Of a stretch of DNA of 64,000 bases, positions 8,225-16,963 are shown piece after piece. The stretch is from Natronosalvus hydrolyticus (lineage in GTDB: Archaea; Halobacteriota; Halobacteria; Halobacteriales; Natrialbaceae). The position numbers were made by a program, and so were the translations under genes. The notes beneath the pieces were generated by a model, which was not told the origin of the DNA, ran no database searches, and saw only the letters and a program-made list of their open reading frames with translations. Within the stretch, counting starts at the first letter, position 1. Every line of letters starts with the position of its first letter. The stretch covers positions 1-64,000 of the forward strand of contig JAOPJZ010000019.1 of assembly GCA_025517525.1 (NCBI GenBank), written 5' to 3'.

Positions 8225-9256
8225 ATGACGCGAAAACTCGAGGACGACTGGTTCGAGCGGGCAATCGGTGAAACAGCGAGCGATAGCGAGGAGGAAGGGG
8301 ACGCCGAACGATCGGACTCGAGTACTGCGGAGATGGGGGCGGAACCGGGTGACGCTGGCGAGGCGGACGAGACGACGGACGTGGGTGGATCATCAGAGCC
8401 GCTTTTCGACGACGACTTCGGGAGCGCACTCGAGGGTGTGGAGCTGCCTGACCTCGACGACGCTGACAGTTCGGGGGACGCTATCGCCGGTTTCGACGAC
8501 CTCGATTTCGACCTCGGGCCCGGCGATGAGACGGATTTCGACGCCGAACTCGACACGAATCTCCCCCGAATCGATATCGGAATCGACGGCCTCGACCGGA
8601 TGATTCACGGCGGGGTACCCGAGCGAAGTTTGATCGTCGCGATGGGGTCGGCCGGGACGGGGAAAACGACGTTCGGCCTCCAGTTTCTCAATCACGGCCT
8701 CGCACAGGGCGAACGCGCCGTCTACTTCACGCTCGAGGAAAGCCGTAATCGCGTCATCAACAGCGCGACGGAGAAGGGGTTCCCGTTCGACGAGTACCTC
8801 GAGGAGGAGCGACTGGCCGTCGTCGACATCGACCCGATCGAGATGGCGAACAGTCTCACGTCGATCCGGAACGAACTGCCCCGCCTCATCGAGGAGTTCG
8901 GTGCGAGTCGGCTGGTGCTCGACTCGGTTTCTTTGCTCGAGATGATGTACGATGACCGGGCCAAACGCCGGAACGAAATCTACGATTTTACCCGGAGTTT
9001 GAAGAAAGCCGGCGTCACCTCGCTGCTGACGAGTGAGGCCTCAGAATCGAGTCCGTACGCCTCGCGCTACGGTATCGTCGAGTATCTGACCGACGCCGTG
9101 TTCGTCTTGCAGTACGTCCGACCGGACGATTTCCGGGAGACGCGGATGGCAATCGAGATTCAAAAAATCCGGGATGCGAATCACTCTCGAGACAAAAAAC
9201 CCTACGAGATCACCGAAGAAGGAATCTCCGTCTACCAGCAAGCGAACCTGTTTTGA
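8225..9256 (+). CDS. KaiC-like RecA-superfamily ATPase (RAD55 type)
   Basis: A 343-residue protein. Residues 1-115 are a very acidic, low-complexity tail (runs of D, E and S) without predicted fold. From ~116 a single KaiC/RadA-type ATPase domain follows, with LPRIDIGIDGLDRMIHGGVP, Walker A GSAGTGKTTFGLQFL (~140-154), the catalytic glutamates after it (FTLEESRN), and Walker B ASRLVLDSVSLLEMMYDD. Single-domain KaiC-like ATPases in archaea take part in signalling or motility (compare ArlH), but no partner genes are adjacent. AGGTGAGCG gives a Shine-Dalgarno site just ahead of the ATG at 8225. Converges on the phosphoesterase gene. Confidence 0.85.
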   Translation: MTRKLEDDWFERAIGETASDSEEEGDAERSDSSTAEMGAEPGDAGEADETTDVGGSSEPLFDDDFGSALEGVELPDLDDADSSGDAIAGFDDLDFDLGPGDETDFDAELDTNLPRIDIGIDGLDRMIHGGVPERSLIVAMGSAGTGKTTFGLQFLNHGLAQGERAVYFTLEESRNRVINSATEKGFPFDEYLEEERLAVVDIDPIEMANSLTSIRNELPRLIEEFGASRLVLDSVSLLEMMYDDRAKRRNEIYDFTRSLKKAGVTSLLTSEASESSPYASRYGIVEYLTDAVFVLQYVRPDDFRETRMAIEIQKIRDANHSRDKKPYEITEEGISVYQQANLF

Positions 9257-9266
9257 TAGCGATTTT

Positions 9267-9336
9267 ATACTGCCGGGCAGAACTATTGTGAAAAATCGCC
9301 GCTCCTGTCCGGCGAATTCTCTTTGTCCGGCAGTAT
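9267..9336. repeat. inverted repeat between convergent genes
   Basis: Arms ATACTGCCGG (9267-9276) and CCGGCAGTAT (9327-9336) are perfect 10-bp inverses, with a nested pair GCGATTTT / AAAATCGC inside and outside. It is probably a bidirectional terminator or a small palindromic element. Confidence 0.5.
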
Positions 9337-9364
9337 TACTATCCGACACTCGAGCGTAGCGGAT

Positions 9365-9886
9365 TCACTCGAGTCGCTCGCCTTCGAGTGTGAGCGAATC
9401 GATGGGCTCCCCGGACGGGGTCTGGAGTCGGACATCGAACGAGTCATCCCTCCGTTCGACCGTGGCGAACCCCGGCCGGTTTCCTCGTGGTTGGGCATGG
9501 CTGCCCGGATTGAGTAAGACGACGTCCTCGAGCTCGAGGATTCGAGGCCGATGGGTGTGTGCCGAGACGACGATGTCGGCGTTCTGGGCGCGACCGAACA
9601 TCGCGAGGCCGGTGTCTCCACCGTCGCGTCGGTGTGTCACCGCAATCGTGAGCCCCTTGTACTCGACGGTTCTGGTCGTGGGCAACGCCTCGGTAACGAT
9701 GTAGTTGTCGGCGTTTCCGTGGACGGGATAGAAGACCGGACACCGTTCTTTGAACGCCTCGAGGGCTGACTGGCTGGTAAAATCGCCGGCGTGGATGACG
9801 GCTTCGGCTTCGGTGGCCGCGTTCAGTGCCGCACCCTCGAGTTCGTGGCCCCGGGCGCTGTGGGTGTCAGCGAAGACAGCGAGCAT
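9365..9886 (-). CDS. metallophosphoesterase, YfcE/MJ0936 family
   Basis: A 173-residue calcineurin-like phosphoesterase. The metal-binding motifs appear in order: AVFADTHSARG (D-x-H), AVIHAGDFTS (GD), VHGNADNY (GNxD/N-type), and IVVSAHTHRPRI (GHTH-type, here AHTH). Length and motif spacing match the archaeal MJ0936 group, which hydrolyses phosphodiesters in vitro; the physiological substrate is unknown. Divergent from the helicase gene, with only 81 bp between the start codons, so the two promoters are back to back. Confidence 0.88.
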   Translation of the reverse strand: MLAVFADTHSARGHELEGAALNAATEAEAVIHAGDFTSQSALEAFKERCPVFYPVHGNADNYIVTEALPTTRTVEYKGLTIAVTHRRDGGDTGLAMFGRAQNADIVVSAHTHRPRILELEDVVLLNPGSHAQPRGNRPGFATVERRDDSFDVRLQTPSGEPIDSLTLEGERLE

Positions 9887-9936
9887 GGCGGGCCCTACAC
9901 TCTGGGGGGCTACGACCTTTTCGAAATCGTGGGAAT

Positions 9937-9946
9937 CCTTTTATCC
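9937..9946 (+). promoter_or_regulatory. TATA box of the XPD/DinG helicase gene
   Basis: CCTTTTATCC ends 22 bases before the GTG at 9968, the spacing expected for a leaderless haloarchaeal transcript. This supports the GTG start. Confidence 0.5.
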
Positions 9947-9967
9947 GATGCGGACCCATCATCGAGC

Positions 9968-12145
9968 GTGTCCGAACTGGGTTCGTATCTGCGGTTTTTC
10001 CCCTACGAGCAGCCATACGAGAACCAGGGGGAGGCGATGGACCGGATCTATAACACCCTCGTCCGGGGACAGAACGTCCTCTTCGAGGGGGCCTGTGGGA
10101 CGGGCAAAACCCTCTCCGCACTGGTCCCTGCCCTCGAGGTGGCTCGCGAACAGGACAAAACCGTCGTCATCTCGACGAACGTCCACCAGCAGATGCGTCA
10201 GTTCATCGCCGAAGCCCGTGCGATCACCCGCGAGGAGCCGATTCGCGCGGTCGTTTTCAAGGGCAAGGCCTCGATGTGTCACATCGACGTCGGCTACGAG
10301 GAGTGCCAGGCCTTGCGGGACAACACCCGTGCACTCGTCGACGCCGAAAGCGACCACGCCCAACTCGAGGCCCGCCAGCGGGAACTGCTCGAGGCGAGCC
10401 AGGCGGGCAGTGACTCGGCCGCTGACGCTCGCGCGGCCGTGATGGACGAACTCGAGAGCCTCGAAGACCGAATCGACGACCTCGAAGAAGCCAACGTCTG
10501 CTCGTACTACCGGAACAACCTGCTCGATACGCAGGCGACTGAGAACTTCTTCGAGTGGTTGTTCGACGACGTCCGCACGCCAGAGGAAATCTACGAACAC
10601 GCTGAGCGACAGGAACTCTGTGGGTACGAACTGTTGAAAGAAGGACTCGAAGGCGTCGACCTGGTCGTCTGTAACTATCACCACTTGCTCGACCCGATGA
10701 TCCGCGAGCAGTTTTTCCGCTGGCTCGGTCGTGACCCCGAAGACGTCATCACCGTTTTCGACGAGGCGCACAACGTCGAAGACGCCGCCCGTGACCACGC
10801 CTCTCGCGAGTGTTCCGAACGGACCTTCGACAGCGCCCTCGAGGAACTGAACGAGGCGAACGATCCACGTGCCGAGGACGCCCGGAACGTCATCGCTGCG
10901 TTTCGAACGGCGCTGATCGAAACCTACGAGGACGGCCTGGGCTTTGGTGAGCGTGAACGAGTCGGCGAGAACTGGGAGGATGTCCCTATCAGCAACGAGA
11001 ATCGGCGTGACGAATTGACCCTCGCCTTTTTACAGGCGTACTCCGGGCAGGGAATCGATGGCGACCTCGAGGCCGCGTTGCAACTCGGCCAGCAACTCGA
11101 TGAGGAGTACGAAGAGGCCTATCGCGAGGGTGAGTCAGCGACGCGTACCGAGTGTCAGACCCTCCAGGCGGCGGCGTTCGTCCGTGCCTGGATGGACGAA
11201 GGAAACGATGAGGGACTGTATCCGGTCGTCTCGATTCGTCGGGATTCGGGCACAGACGAGGTGTACGGCCGCGCCGAACTGTACAGCTGTCTCCCGCGAC
11301 ACGTGACGGGCCAGCTGTTCGAGGAGGTGTCAGGAACCGTCCTGATGAGCGCTACTATCCAGCCCTTCGAGGTGACCGAAAACGTGCTCGGCCTCGAGGA
11401 GTGCGTAACGATGGCCTACGGGTTGCAGTTCCCCGAGACGCGGCGTCGAACCTACGCGGTCGAGACGCCGGCGCTGTTTGCCTCCGCCCGGGACGACCCC
11501 GACGTGCAGTCGGCCGTCGCCGACGCCATCCACGACGCCGTTCGGATGACGCCCGGTAACACGCTCGCGTTTTTCCCCAACTACAGCGAGGCAGCCCGGT
11601 ATGCTAAACGCCTCGAGGAGCGAACTGAGGCGTCGGTCTATCTGGACGAACCGGGTGTTGCTGCCGAAGACCTCCGCCAGTCGTTCGTCGACGACGACCA
11701 CGCAGTCTGTTTTACCTCGCTCTGGGGCACTCTCGCCGAGGGGGTCAGTTTCGACGGTGACGACGCACACACCGTGGTAGTCGTCGGCGTCCCGTATCCA
11801 CACCTGGACGACCGGGCCGAAGCCGTTCAGGCCGCCTACGATGGCGCGTTCGACGGCACGGACACCGGCTGGCGCTACGCCGTCGAAATTCCAACCGTGC
11901 GAAAGACGCGCCAGGCGCTCGGCCGAGTGATTCGCTCACCCGACGACGTCGGCGTCCGCATCCTGCTCGATAGGCGCTACTCGAGGCGGATGAAATCCGA
12001 CCTCGGGAAATACAGCGTCAACGGAACCTTTCCACACGAAGAGCGCGAGGAACTGCTCGATATCGACCCGGAAAAACTCAAGTTTGCAATGCTCAACTTC
12101 TACGCCGACCACGACCGGTATGCCGGCGAGCCGCCGGCACCGTGA
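9968..12145 (+). CDS. XPD/DinG-family ATP-dependent DNA helicase
   Basis: A 725-residue superfamily 2 helicase. Walker A is LFEGACGTGKTLSALVPALE (~39-50) and the DEAH box VITVFDEAHNVEDAARDH (~264). Four cysteines that could hold the XPD-type Fe-S cluster lie between motifs I and II (approximately C103, C112, C177, C217); the region between the second and third contains a ~50-residue coiled-coil insertion. Helicase motifs near the C-terminus include TSLWGTLAEGVSFDG and ALGRVIRSPDDVGVRILLDR. The predicted role is 5'-3' unwinding in repair. The frame opens at 9791, but the GTG at 9968 (SELGSYLRFFPYEQPYENQ) fits the family N-terminus and the TATA spacing and avoids overlap with the divergent gene. 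Confidence 0.9.
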   Translation: MSELGSYLRFFPYEQPYENQGEAMDRIYNTLVRGQNVLFEGACGTGKTLSALVPALEVAREQDKTVVISTNVHQQMRQFIAEARAITREEPIRAVVFKGKASMCHIDVGYEECQALRDNTRALVDAESDHAQLEARQRELLEASQAGSDSAADARAAVMDELESLEDRIDDLEEANVCSYYRNNLLDTQATENFFEWLFDDVRTPEEIYEHAERQELCGYELLKEGLEGVDLVVCNYHHLLDPMIREQFFRWLGRDPEDVITVFDEAHNVEDAARDHASRECSERTFDSALEELNEANDPRAEDARNVIAAFRTALIETYEDGLGFGERERVGENWEDVPISNENRRDELTLAFLQAYSGQGIDGDLEAALQLGQQLDEEYEEAYREGESATRTECQTLQAAAFVRAWMDEGNDEGLYPVVSIRRDSGTDEVYGRAELYSCLPRHVTGQLFEEVSGTVLMSATIQPFEVTENVLGLEECVTMAYGLQFPETRRRTYAVETPALFASARDDPDVQSAVADAIHDAVRMTPGNTLAFFPNYSEAARYAKRLEERTEASVYLDEPGVAAEDLRQSFVDDDHAVCFTSLWGTLAEGVSFDGDDAHTVVVVGVPYPHLDDRAEAVQAAYDGAFDGTDTGWRYAVEIPTVRKTRQALGRVIRSPDDVGVRILLDRRYSRRMKSDLGKYSVNGTFPHEEREELLDIDPEKLKFAMLNFYADHDRYAGEPPAP

Positions 12146-12169
12146 GCGCACTTTTAAACGCCAGTCGGT

Positions 12170-14062
12170 TCACTGGCCACGGGATGAAGTCGACTCGAGG
12201 TCGAGTTCACCGTCAGTGACTTCGCGCGCAGCAGCGACGACCTCGCGATACCGGTCACCACGCAACTGCTCGTCGGGACCAGCATCCTCGAGGTCGTAGC
12301 CAGTTTTGAGCTGGATTCGTGCCAGTGCGTGCCAAGGTGGCTCATCGCCAGGGTAGGCGTCGATGACGGCCTGTCTGAGTCGAGTGGCGGCAATAGCGGG
12401 CGTTTCGGTATCGCCGGTATCACGCTCGCGATCAGCCGGTTTCGACGTGTGGCCGGTCGTCTGTGCCGCCCGTACGGCCGATTCGAGCCGGTCTTCGACG
12501 GTGTCGTTCGGGGCAGCGTCCGGTTCGGCAGGTACGTTTTCGGTCGAGGCGATCCAGTCGCCGGGGAACGGGTCGACGTCGACCTCGACGTCAGTGTTGA
12601 ACGCTTCGAGACTGGCGCTGAGTTGCTCGGACTGATGGGTGAGGTCGCTTGCGCTTTTCGCGACGCGGCTGATGGCTGCGTTCTGATCCTGTGCCGCCGT
12701 TGCGACGTTCGCCGCTTCGTCGCTCGTACGTTCGGCGATAGTCGTTACTTCGTCGACGACGGCGACGACTTCCTGCGTGTTTGCGGCCTGCGCTTCCGTC
12801 GCAGTGGTAATCTCTTGAATTCCTTCGTTTGTCTTCTCAGAGTACACTGTAATCTCGTCGAGCGCTTCGACGACGTTGTCTACCGTGTCGGCGTTTTCGG
12901 CGACCTGCTCACCGGTATCACGTACGACAGCAACGGTGGTATCGGTCATCCGCTGAATTCGTTCGAGGCGTTGTTCGATGGCTTCTGCGGCGTCTTTGGT
13001 GTCGACGGCGAGCTCTTTCACTTCGTCAGCGACGACGGAGAATCCTTCACTATCGTCCGTCGTCGATCCCGACCGGGAGGCCTCAATATTGGCATTGAGC
13101 GCGAGCAGATTCGTTTGATCGGCGACTTCGGTAATGAACTCGATCAGTTCGTCAATTTCGGCGATCTCGTCCGCCAGTTGCTCGATCTCTCCAACGGCGG
13201 TTTCACTGACCGATTCGATCTGTTCAATTCCCTCGATTGCGTTCTTTGCTGCAGCGCGACCACGACGGCCGCTTTCTGCGGTTTTTCCGGCGAGATCGGC
13301 GACCTGATTCGAGGAGGCGGCGATCTCTTCAATCGTCGTCGAAAGCTCGTCCATTCTGGTGCCGACCGTCGCGAGGTTCTCGTGTTGTCGGTTTGCGCCG
13401 TGACTGATGGTCTCGATCGACCGGCTTACCTGCGTGCTGGCGGACTCGATCGCGTGCGTCTCTTCGGTCACGGTCTCTGCTGAGGTCGCGACGCCGCCGG
13501 CGACAGTTTGCAACTCTTCGATCGTTCGCTCGAGATCGGCCATCGTTTCGTTGAATTCGGCTCCCAGCGTTGCCAGCGGTTCACTCTCGACGTCGGTGTC
13601 CATCCGCCGAGTCAGATCGCCAGTGTTCGTCGCCTCGAGGATGGCCGTGTACTCCGAAAGGGTCGCTTCGATTGTTTCGAGTCGAGCGGTTGCTGACTGT
13701 TGATCGGACGCTGATTGTGCGGCTTTCGCCTCGGCTTCGACCCGCTTGCGCTCGAGCGTTTCGATCGTCTGGGCTAGCTCGCCGATGGCGTCTTCCCGAT
13801 CGGTCGGTAGCGATGCGTTTTGTCCCGTCGTGAACTGCTCGACGTCCGCCTGTAATTGCTCGATTGGCCGAACGGTCTGGGTTGTCAGTATCGCTCCGGT
13901 TCCGACGACTGCAATACTCGCGATAACCAACACCAACGCGAAGAGTGCATCGCCGGAGAGGCCGCTAGCCAGTTGTGCAATGAGCCCAGCCGAGAGAACC
14001 ATGACGAGGCCACCGACGACCGTCAGTATGGCCGTCCCTCGTGACACGCCCGGTCCGTTCAT
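12170..14062 (-). CDS. methyl-accepting chemotaxis transducer, HtrI-like topology
   Basis: A 630-residue membrane transducer. Two membrane helices (~9-31 and ~40-60) are joined by a loop of only about 8 residues, so there is no extracellular sensor domain. Two HAMP domains follow (~60-115 and ~135-190), then the MCP signalling domain whose hairpin tip reads FITEVADQTNLLALNANIEA. A C-terminal extension of ~110 residues (from ~520) contains a conserved-looking segment, IAATRLRQAVIDAYPGDEPP. The short-loop, double-HAMP design is that of HtrI, the sensory rhodopsin I transducer, but no rhodopsin gene is nearby. GGGAGG at 14071-14076 is a strong Shine-Dalgarno site and GATAAATC at 14090-14097 a TATA box. 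It signals to CheA/CheW encoded elsewhere. Confidence 0.9.
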   Translation of the reverse strand: MNGPGVSRGTAILTVVGGLVMVLSAGLIAQLASGLSGDALFALVLVIASIAVVGTGAILTTQTVRPIEQLQADVEQFTTGQNASLPTDREDAIGELAQTIETLERKRVEAEAKAAQSASDQQSATARLETIEATLSEYTAILEATNTGDLTRRMDTDVESEPLATLGAEFNETMADLERTIEELQTVAGGVATSAETVTEETHAIESASTQVSRSIETISHGANRQHENLATVGTRMDELSTTIEEIAASSNQVADLAGKTAESGRRGRAAAKNAIEGIEQIESVSETAVGEIEQLADEIAEIDELIEFITEVADQTNLLALNANIEASRSGSTTDDSEGFSVVADEVKELAVDTKDAAEAIEQRLERIQRMTDTTVAVVRDTGEQVAENADTVDNVVEALDEITVYSEKTNEGIQEITTATEAQAANTQEVVAVVDEVTTIAERTSDEAANVATAAQDQNAAISRVAKSASDLTHQSEQLSASLEAFNTDVEVDVDPFPGDWIASTENVPAEPDAAPNDTVEDRLESAVRAAQTTGHTSKPADRERDTGDTETPAIAATRLRQAVIDAYPGDEPPWHALARIQLKTGYDLEDAGPDEQLRGDRYREVVAAAREVTDGELDLESTSSRGQ

Positions 14063-14363
14063 CGTTGGTTCCTCCCATACAACCGAGAGGATAAATCGGC
14101 CTCTTCACTCGTTTTACTGTCGATCGTGGTGTGTGGAAGGGGGGTTTCGAGGGACATCGATCGTGTTACCTATACCCTGCATTCTGCTTTCAGTAAATGA
14201 TTGTTCCGGTGAAGAAAGATGTGGTGGCAGTCATCGTGCGTCCGCTCGCGACATTCCGTCTCGAAGGCTCTATCGCTATCTGTTCATACGGTTTACTGTC
14301 GTCTCTTCCGGGTGATTGCCGACCGGGTCGGCAAGCACCGGTAAAAATGCACAGCAGACCGTG
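14063..14363. other. intergenic region upstream of the transducer
   Basis: 301 bp holding the transducer promoter (TATA 14090-14097) and, at its right end, palindromic repeat family 1 copy 1. The stretch 14160-14280 holds nothing I can identify. Confidence 0.5.
14288..14362. repeat. ~75-bp palindromic repeat, family 1, copy 1
   Basis: Starts ACGGTTTACTGTCGTCTCTT and ends with its imperfect inverse CACAGCAGACCGT, around the core TTGCCGACcgGGTCGGCAA. It lies immediately after the stop codon of the 2'-5' RNA ligase gene. It matches copy 2 (15004-15079) in the same orientation over nearly its whole length. Confidence 0.8.
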
Positions 14364-14867
14364 TCAGGCAGGCAAAGAAATCCGACTGATCGGCAGCCGA
14401 TAGTTCCCGTCGAAAAACGCGAGTTCGCTAACCGTCCAGGTGATCGGTTCGATGTCGCGTTCAGTAAGGGTTCGTGCCCGCTCGGGATCGCCACCACGGG
14501 CGAGGGTGACGTGCGGGACGTACGCAGGGCCTTCGAGACCGTCGACCGGTTCGAACGTCTCGCTGAGGGTCTGATGAATCGACTCGAGGCCGGGGCTCTC
14601 GACGGCCAGGTAGACGACGGGAGCCGATCCAAGCGGCGGATCCTCGAAGTAGTCGATGCCGGTAATCCGGGCTTCGACGGCCGGCGCACCCTCGAGTGCG
14701 CGATGGGTTCGCTGTTGGAGGCGTGCGTGACCGTGTTCGGCCTCGCCTAACCGCTTGAGGAGGCAGGTATGGTCCTCTCGAACAGTGTCGAAGGCGACCA
14801 GTTCCGGGTACAGTTCGCCGGCGAGCGCTCGAACCCGGCCGGGAACGGGAACGGTGACGCTGTACAC
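14364..14867 (-). CDS. 2'-5' RNA ligase family protein (2H phosphoesterase)
   Basis: A 167-residue protein of the LigT/ThpR 2H superfamily. The two catalytic H-x-T/S-x motifs are visible as REDHTCLLKRLGE (~30) and AYVPHVTLARGGD (~128). Family members act as RNA 2',3'-cyclic phosphodiesterases and, in reverse, as 2'-5' RNA ligases; the natural archaeal substrate is not settled. The longer frame begins at 14969, but the GTG at 14867 (YSVTVPVPGRVRALAGELYP) fits the family N-terminal strand. The gene is bracketed by direct copies of palindromic repeat family 1, one touching its stop codon. Confidence 0.85.
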   Translation of the reverse strand: MYSVTVPVPGRVRALAGELYPELVAFDTVREDHTCLLKRLGEAEHGHARLQQRTHRALEGAPAVEARITGIDYFEDPPLGSAPVVYLAVESPGLESIHQTLSETFEPVDGLEGPAYVPHVTLARGGDPERARTLTERDIEPITWTVSELAFFDGNYRLPISRISLPA

Positions 14868-15003
14868 GTCGCAGTCTAGGGCGTTGCGGTGTATCACTCT
14901 ACTGGTCTCTGTGTCCGGCGTAGTGTCCCAACATGACCACTGATAGCGATTCGTGGAACTATCGATCAACTCGAGTGAAGGCGTTAGGGCTCGAGTGTCT
15001 CAT

Positions 15004-15079
15004 ACGGTTTACTGGCGTCTCTTCCCGGTGATTGCCCTAGCAGGGCGACAAGCACCGATAAAAAGGTACAGTAGACCGT
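15004..15079. repeat. ~75-bp palindromic repeat, family 1, copy 2
   Basis: TACGGTTTACTG at the left pairs with CAGTAGACCGTA at the right (11 of 12). The inner sequence CGTCTCTTCCCGGTGATTGC and AAGCACCGATAAAAA parallels copy 1 at 14288-14362. The palindromic centre differs (CCTAGCAGG), so the two copies have diverged. Confidence 0.8.
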
Positions 15080-15171
15080 ACCAGGGCTTCCACGAATCGC
15101 TACGAGATGTCGGATCGATCAACTCGAGTTTGTCGGGTAGTTGCCACGCTAACGAGTGCCGTGTCGGAAAG

Positions 15172-15179
15172 ACATATTT
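15172..15179 (+). promoter_or_regulatory. TATA box for the membrane winged-helix gene
   Basis: ACATATTT lies 24 bases ahead of the ATG at 15204, implying a leaderless or nearly leaderless transcript. Confidence 0.5.
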
Positions 15180-15203
15180 GTACGGCCATACCAACTGTGA
15201 ACG

Positions 15204-16577
15204 ATGGATGCGAGGGAGCACCGGGCGCTCCTCTGTGCGCTCGTCGTGCTCGGGTGCTGCATTGCAGGATTTCCATCGTTTGTGACGGCTGACGGAAGTA
15301 CCACTGGTGCCGGTACGACCCCATTCGAGCCGACCGAACAAGCGGTGGAATCGGTCACCGTGAGCGGACCGTCCGTCATTGCACTCAACGAGACTGATGA
15401 CGACCTCGAGGACGGGAACGAGACGACGACCGACAATGAAAGCACGCAGAACGAGACGGACTCGAGTGGCAACGAAACCACCACTGATGGGAACGTCAGT
15501 ACTGACGAGGAGTCGACGACGAACGAGAGCCAGCGCATCGGGCCGACGCCCAAAGGGTACGATGAACTCGTCGTCAGCGTCGACATTCGAGAGAACGGGT
15601 CGGCTACCTGGAGTCTCGAGTACCGCTATCGGCTGGACGAGGGCGACAACGCGAGCGATCGCTGGGAAGATGCCCGCGAGGAGATCGAATCGGACCCTGA
15701 GGAGTATCTCGAAATTTTCGAAGCGAACTGGTCGGATCGGGTCGATGCGGCGGCCGAGGCGACGGGCCGTGAGATGGTGGCAAGTGACTTCCGTCTCGAA
15801 ATCGACGAGGAGTCGACGCCACAGGAAACGGGCTATATCCGCTTTAGTTTCCAGTGGGAGGAGTTTGCGAGAGTCGAACTCAACCGGATCGAAGTCGGTG
15901 ATGCGTTCGGTTCGTTCGCCCTCGACGACCGGATGCAACTGATCGTCACCTGGCCGGAGGCGTACGAGTATCGGACGATCGAACCGGAACCCGACGATAG
16001 CCGAGACCGGGCGGCCATCTGGAACGGCGAGGAAACGGACTTTCTAGAAGGGGAACCGATTATCGAACTGATGGAGCGGACTGCAGGGTCGGACGAGAGC
16101 GAATCGGAACCCGATCCGCTCGTCCCAGTCCCGTGGCTGCTGGGTTTGCTCTTGCTCGTGATGGTGCTTGCCGGTACACTCGGCTGGTGGGTGTTCCGTC
16201 CGGAGACAGAACGGACGCAGCAGACGGATGCGAGTGCGTCGACACCGTCTGTAACCGGTCCACAGCGGCCACCCGAAGCGCTGTTGAGCAACGAAGAGCG
16301 GGTGCTGAAACTGCTTGCCGAAGGGGGCGGGCGGATGAAACAACAGGAAGTTGTCTCGACGCTCGAGTGGACCGAAGCGAAGACCAGCCAGGTCGTCGGC
16401 AGACTGCGCGAAGACGGATCGATTGATGCGTTTCGGATCGGCCGCGAGAACGTGCTGACGCTGACGGAAGCGGGTGAGGCAGCGTTACCGAGTAGCGAGT
16501 CGATTTCGACGGAGACGTCTCACCGCGAATCAGCCTCCTCGAGCGAGCGTGATTCGGACACTGGGGAAGGGAACTAA
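15204..16577 (+). CDS. membrane-anchored winged-helix regulator (DUF7345/DUF7343 type)
   Basis: A 457-residue protein. A Sec signal peptide (~1-29, ALLCALVVLGCCIAGFPSF) leads to an extracellular N/T/E-rich spacer (~45-110) and a beta-rich domain (~118-300: DELVVSVDIRENGSATWSLE through DRMQLIVTWPEAYEY). One membrane helix follows (~315-337, WLLGLLLLVMVLAGTLGWWV), then a cytoplasmic winged-helix domain (~360-430: NEERVLKLLAEGGGRMKQQE through RENVLTLTEAGEAAL). This layout suggests an envelope-sensing transcription factor that binds DNA at the membrane; ligand and targets are unknown. It is a single-gene unit, with argG 386 bp downstream. Confidence 0.8.
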   Translation: MDAREHRALLCALVVLGCCIAGFPSFVTADGSTTGAGTTPFEPTEQAVESVTVSGPSVIALNETDDDLEDGNETTTDNESTQNETDSSGNETTTDGNVSTDEESTTNESQRIGPTPKGYDELVVSVDIRENGSATWSLEYRYRLDEGDNASDRWEDAREEIESDPEEYLEIFEANWSDRVDAAAEATGREMVASDFRLEIDEESTPQETGYIRFSFQWEEFARVELNRIEVGDAFGSFALDDRMQLIVTWPEAYEYRTIEPEPDDSRDRAAIWNGEETDFLEGEPIIELMERTAGSDESESEPDPLVPVPWLLGLLLLVMVLAGTLGWWVFRPETERTQQTDASASTPSVTGPQRPPEALLSNEERVLKLLAEGGGRMKQQEVVSTLEWTEAKTSQVVGRLREDGSIDAFRIGRENVLTLTEAGEAALPSSESISTETSHRESASSSERDSDTGEGN

Positions 16578-16963
16578 CGCCTGCGGGAACCGTCACCCAC
16601 CTGTTTTTGGTTTCGTCTCGCCGCGCTCGAGTGGCCGTTTGCACACTCGAACCTGTTTTTGAACCTGAAAATGTAACATTTGCCTATCCAGCAGGTTTTA
16701 ATAGCGCCAAAACAGTACATTTGTGTAGATGACTGGCTTCGCTGCCTCCGCGCTCGCTCACGCCGGACGCAGCGACGCCTCCGTTCGACCGCGGCGACCA
16801 CGGCCGGGCCGTTAGGCCCACTCTTACTTCATTCCCCTGATCCCAGTATATTGCAACTTTGCAGGAAACCCTGTTTTTCCCGGTTAGCGCCCGCCACGCC
16901 AATAAATTACAAAAACTAAACCAATGAATTTAAGTCTGTACTCCCGTTTTCCTCGAGTACCAC
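16578..16963. other. intergenic region upstream of argG
   Basis: 386 bp of uneven composition. CCTGTTTTT occurs three times (starting 16600, 16652 and 16869), and TTTTAATAG (16696-16704) resembles a second TATA box. The argG promoter is at the right end. A 28-codon frame at 16729 looks random. The repeated motif might be an operator, but this is weak. Confidence 0.4.
16927..16935 (+). promoter_or_regulatory. argG promoter TATA box
   Basis: AATTTAAGT, about 29 bases before the ATG at 16964, gives a predicted transcript start only a few bases before the start codon. Confidence 0.55.

Larger units (their letters stand above)
14868..15203. other. intergenic region with repeat family 1 copy 2 and a promoter
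   Basis: 336 bp. It holds the second palindromic repeat (15004-15079) and the TATA box at 15172-15179 for the gene starting at 15204. Confidence 0.5.
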
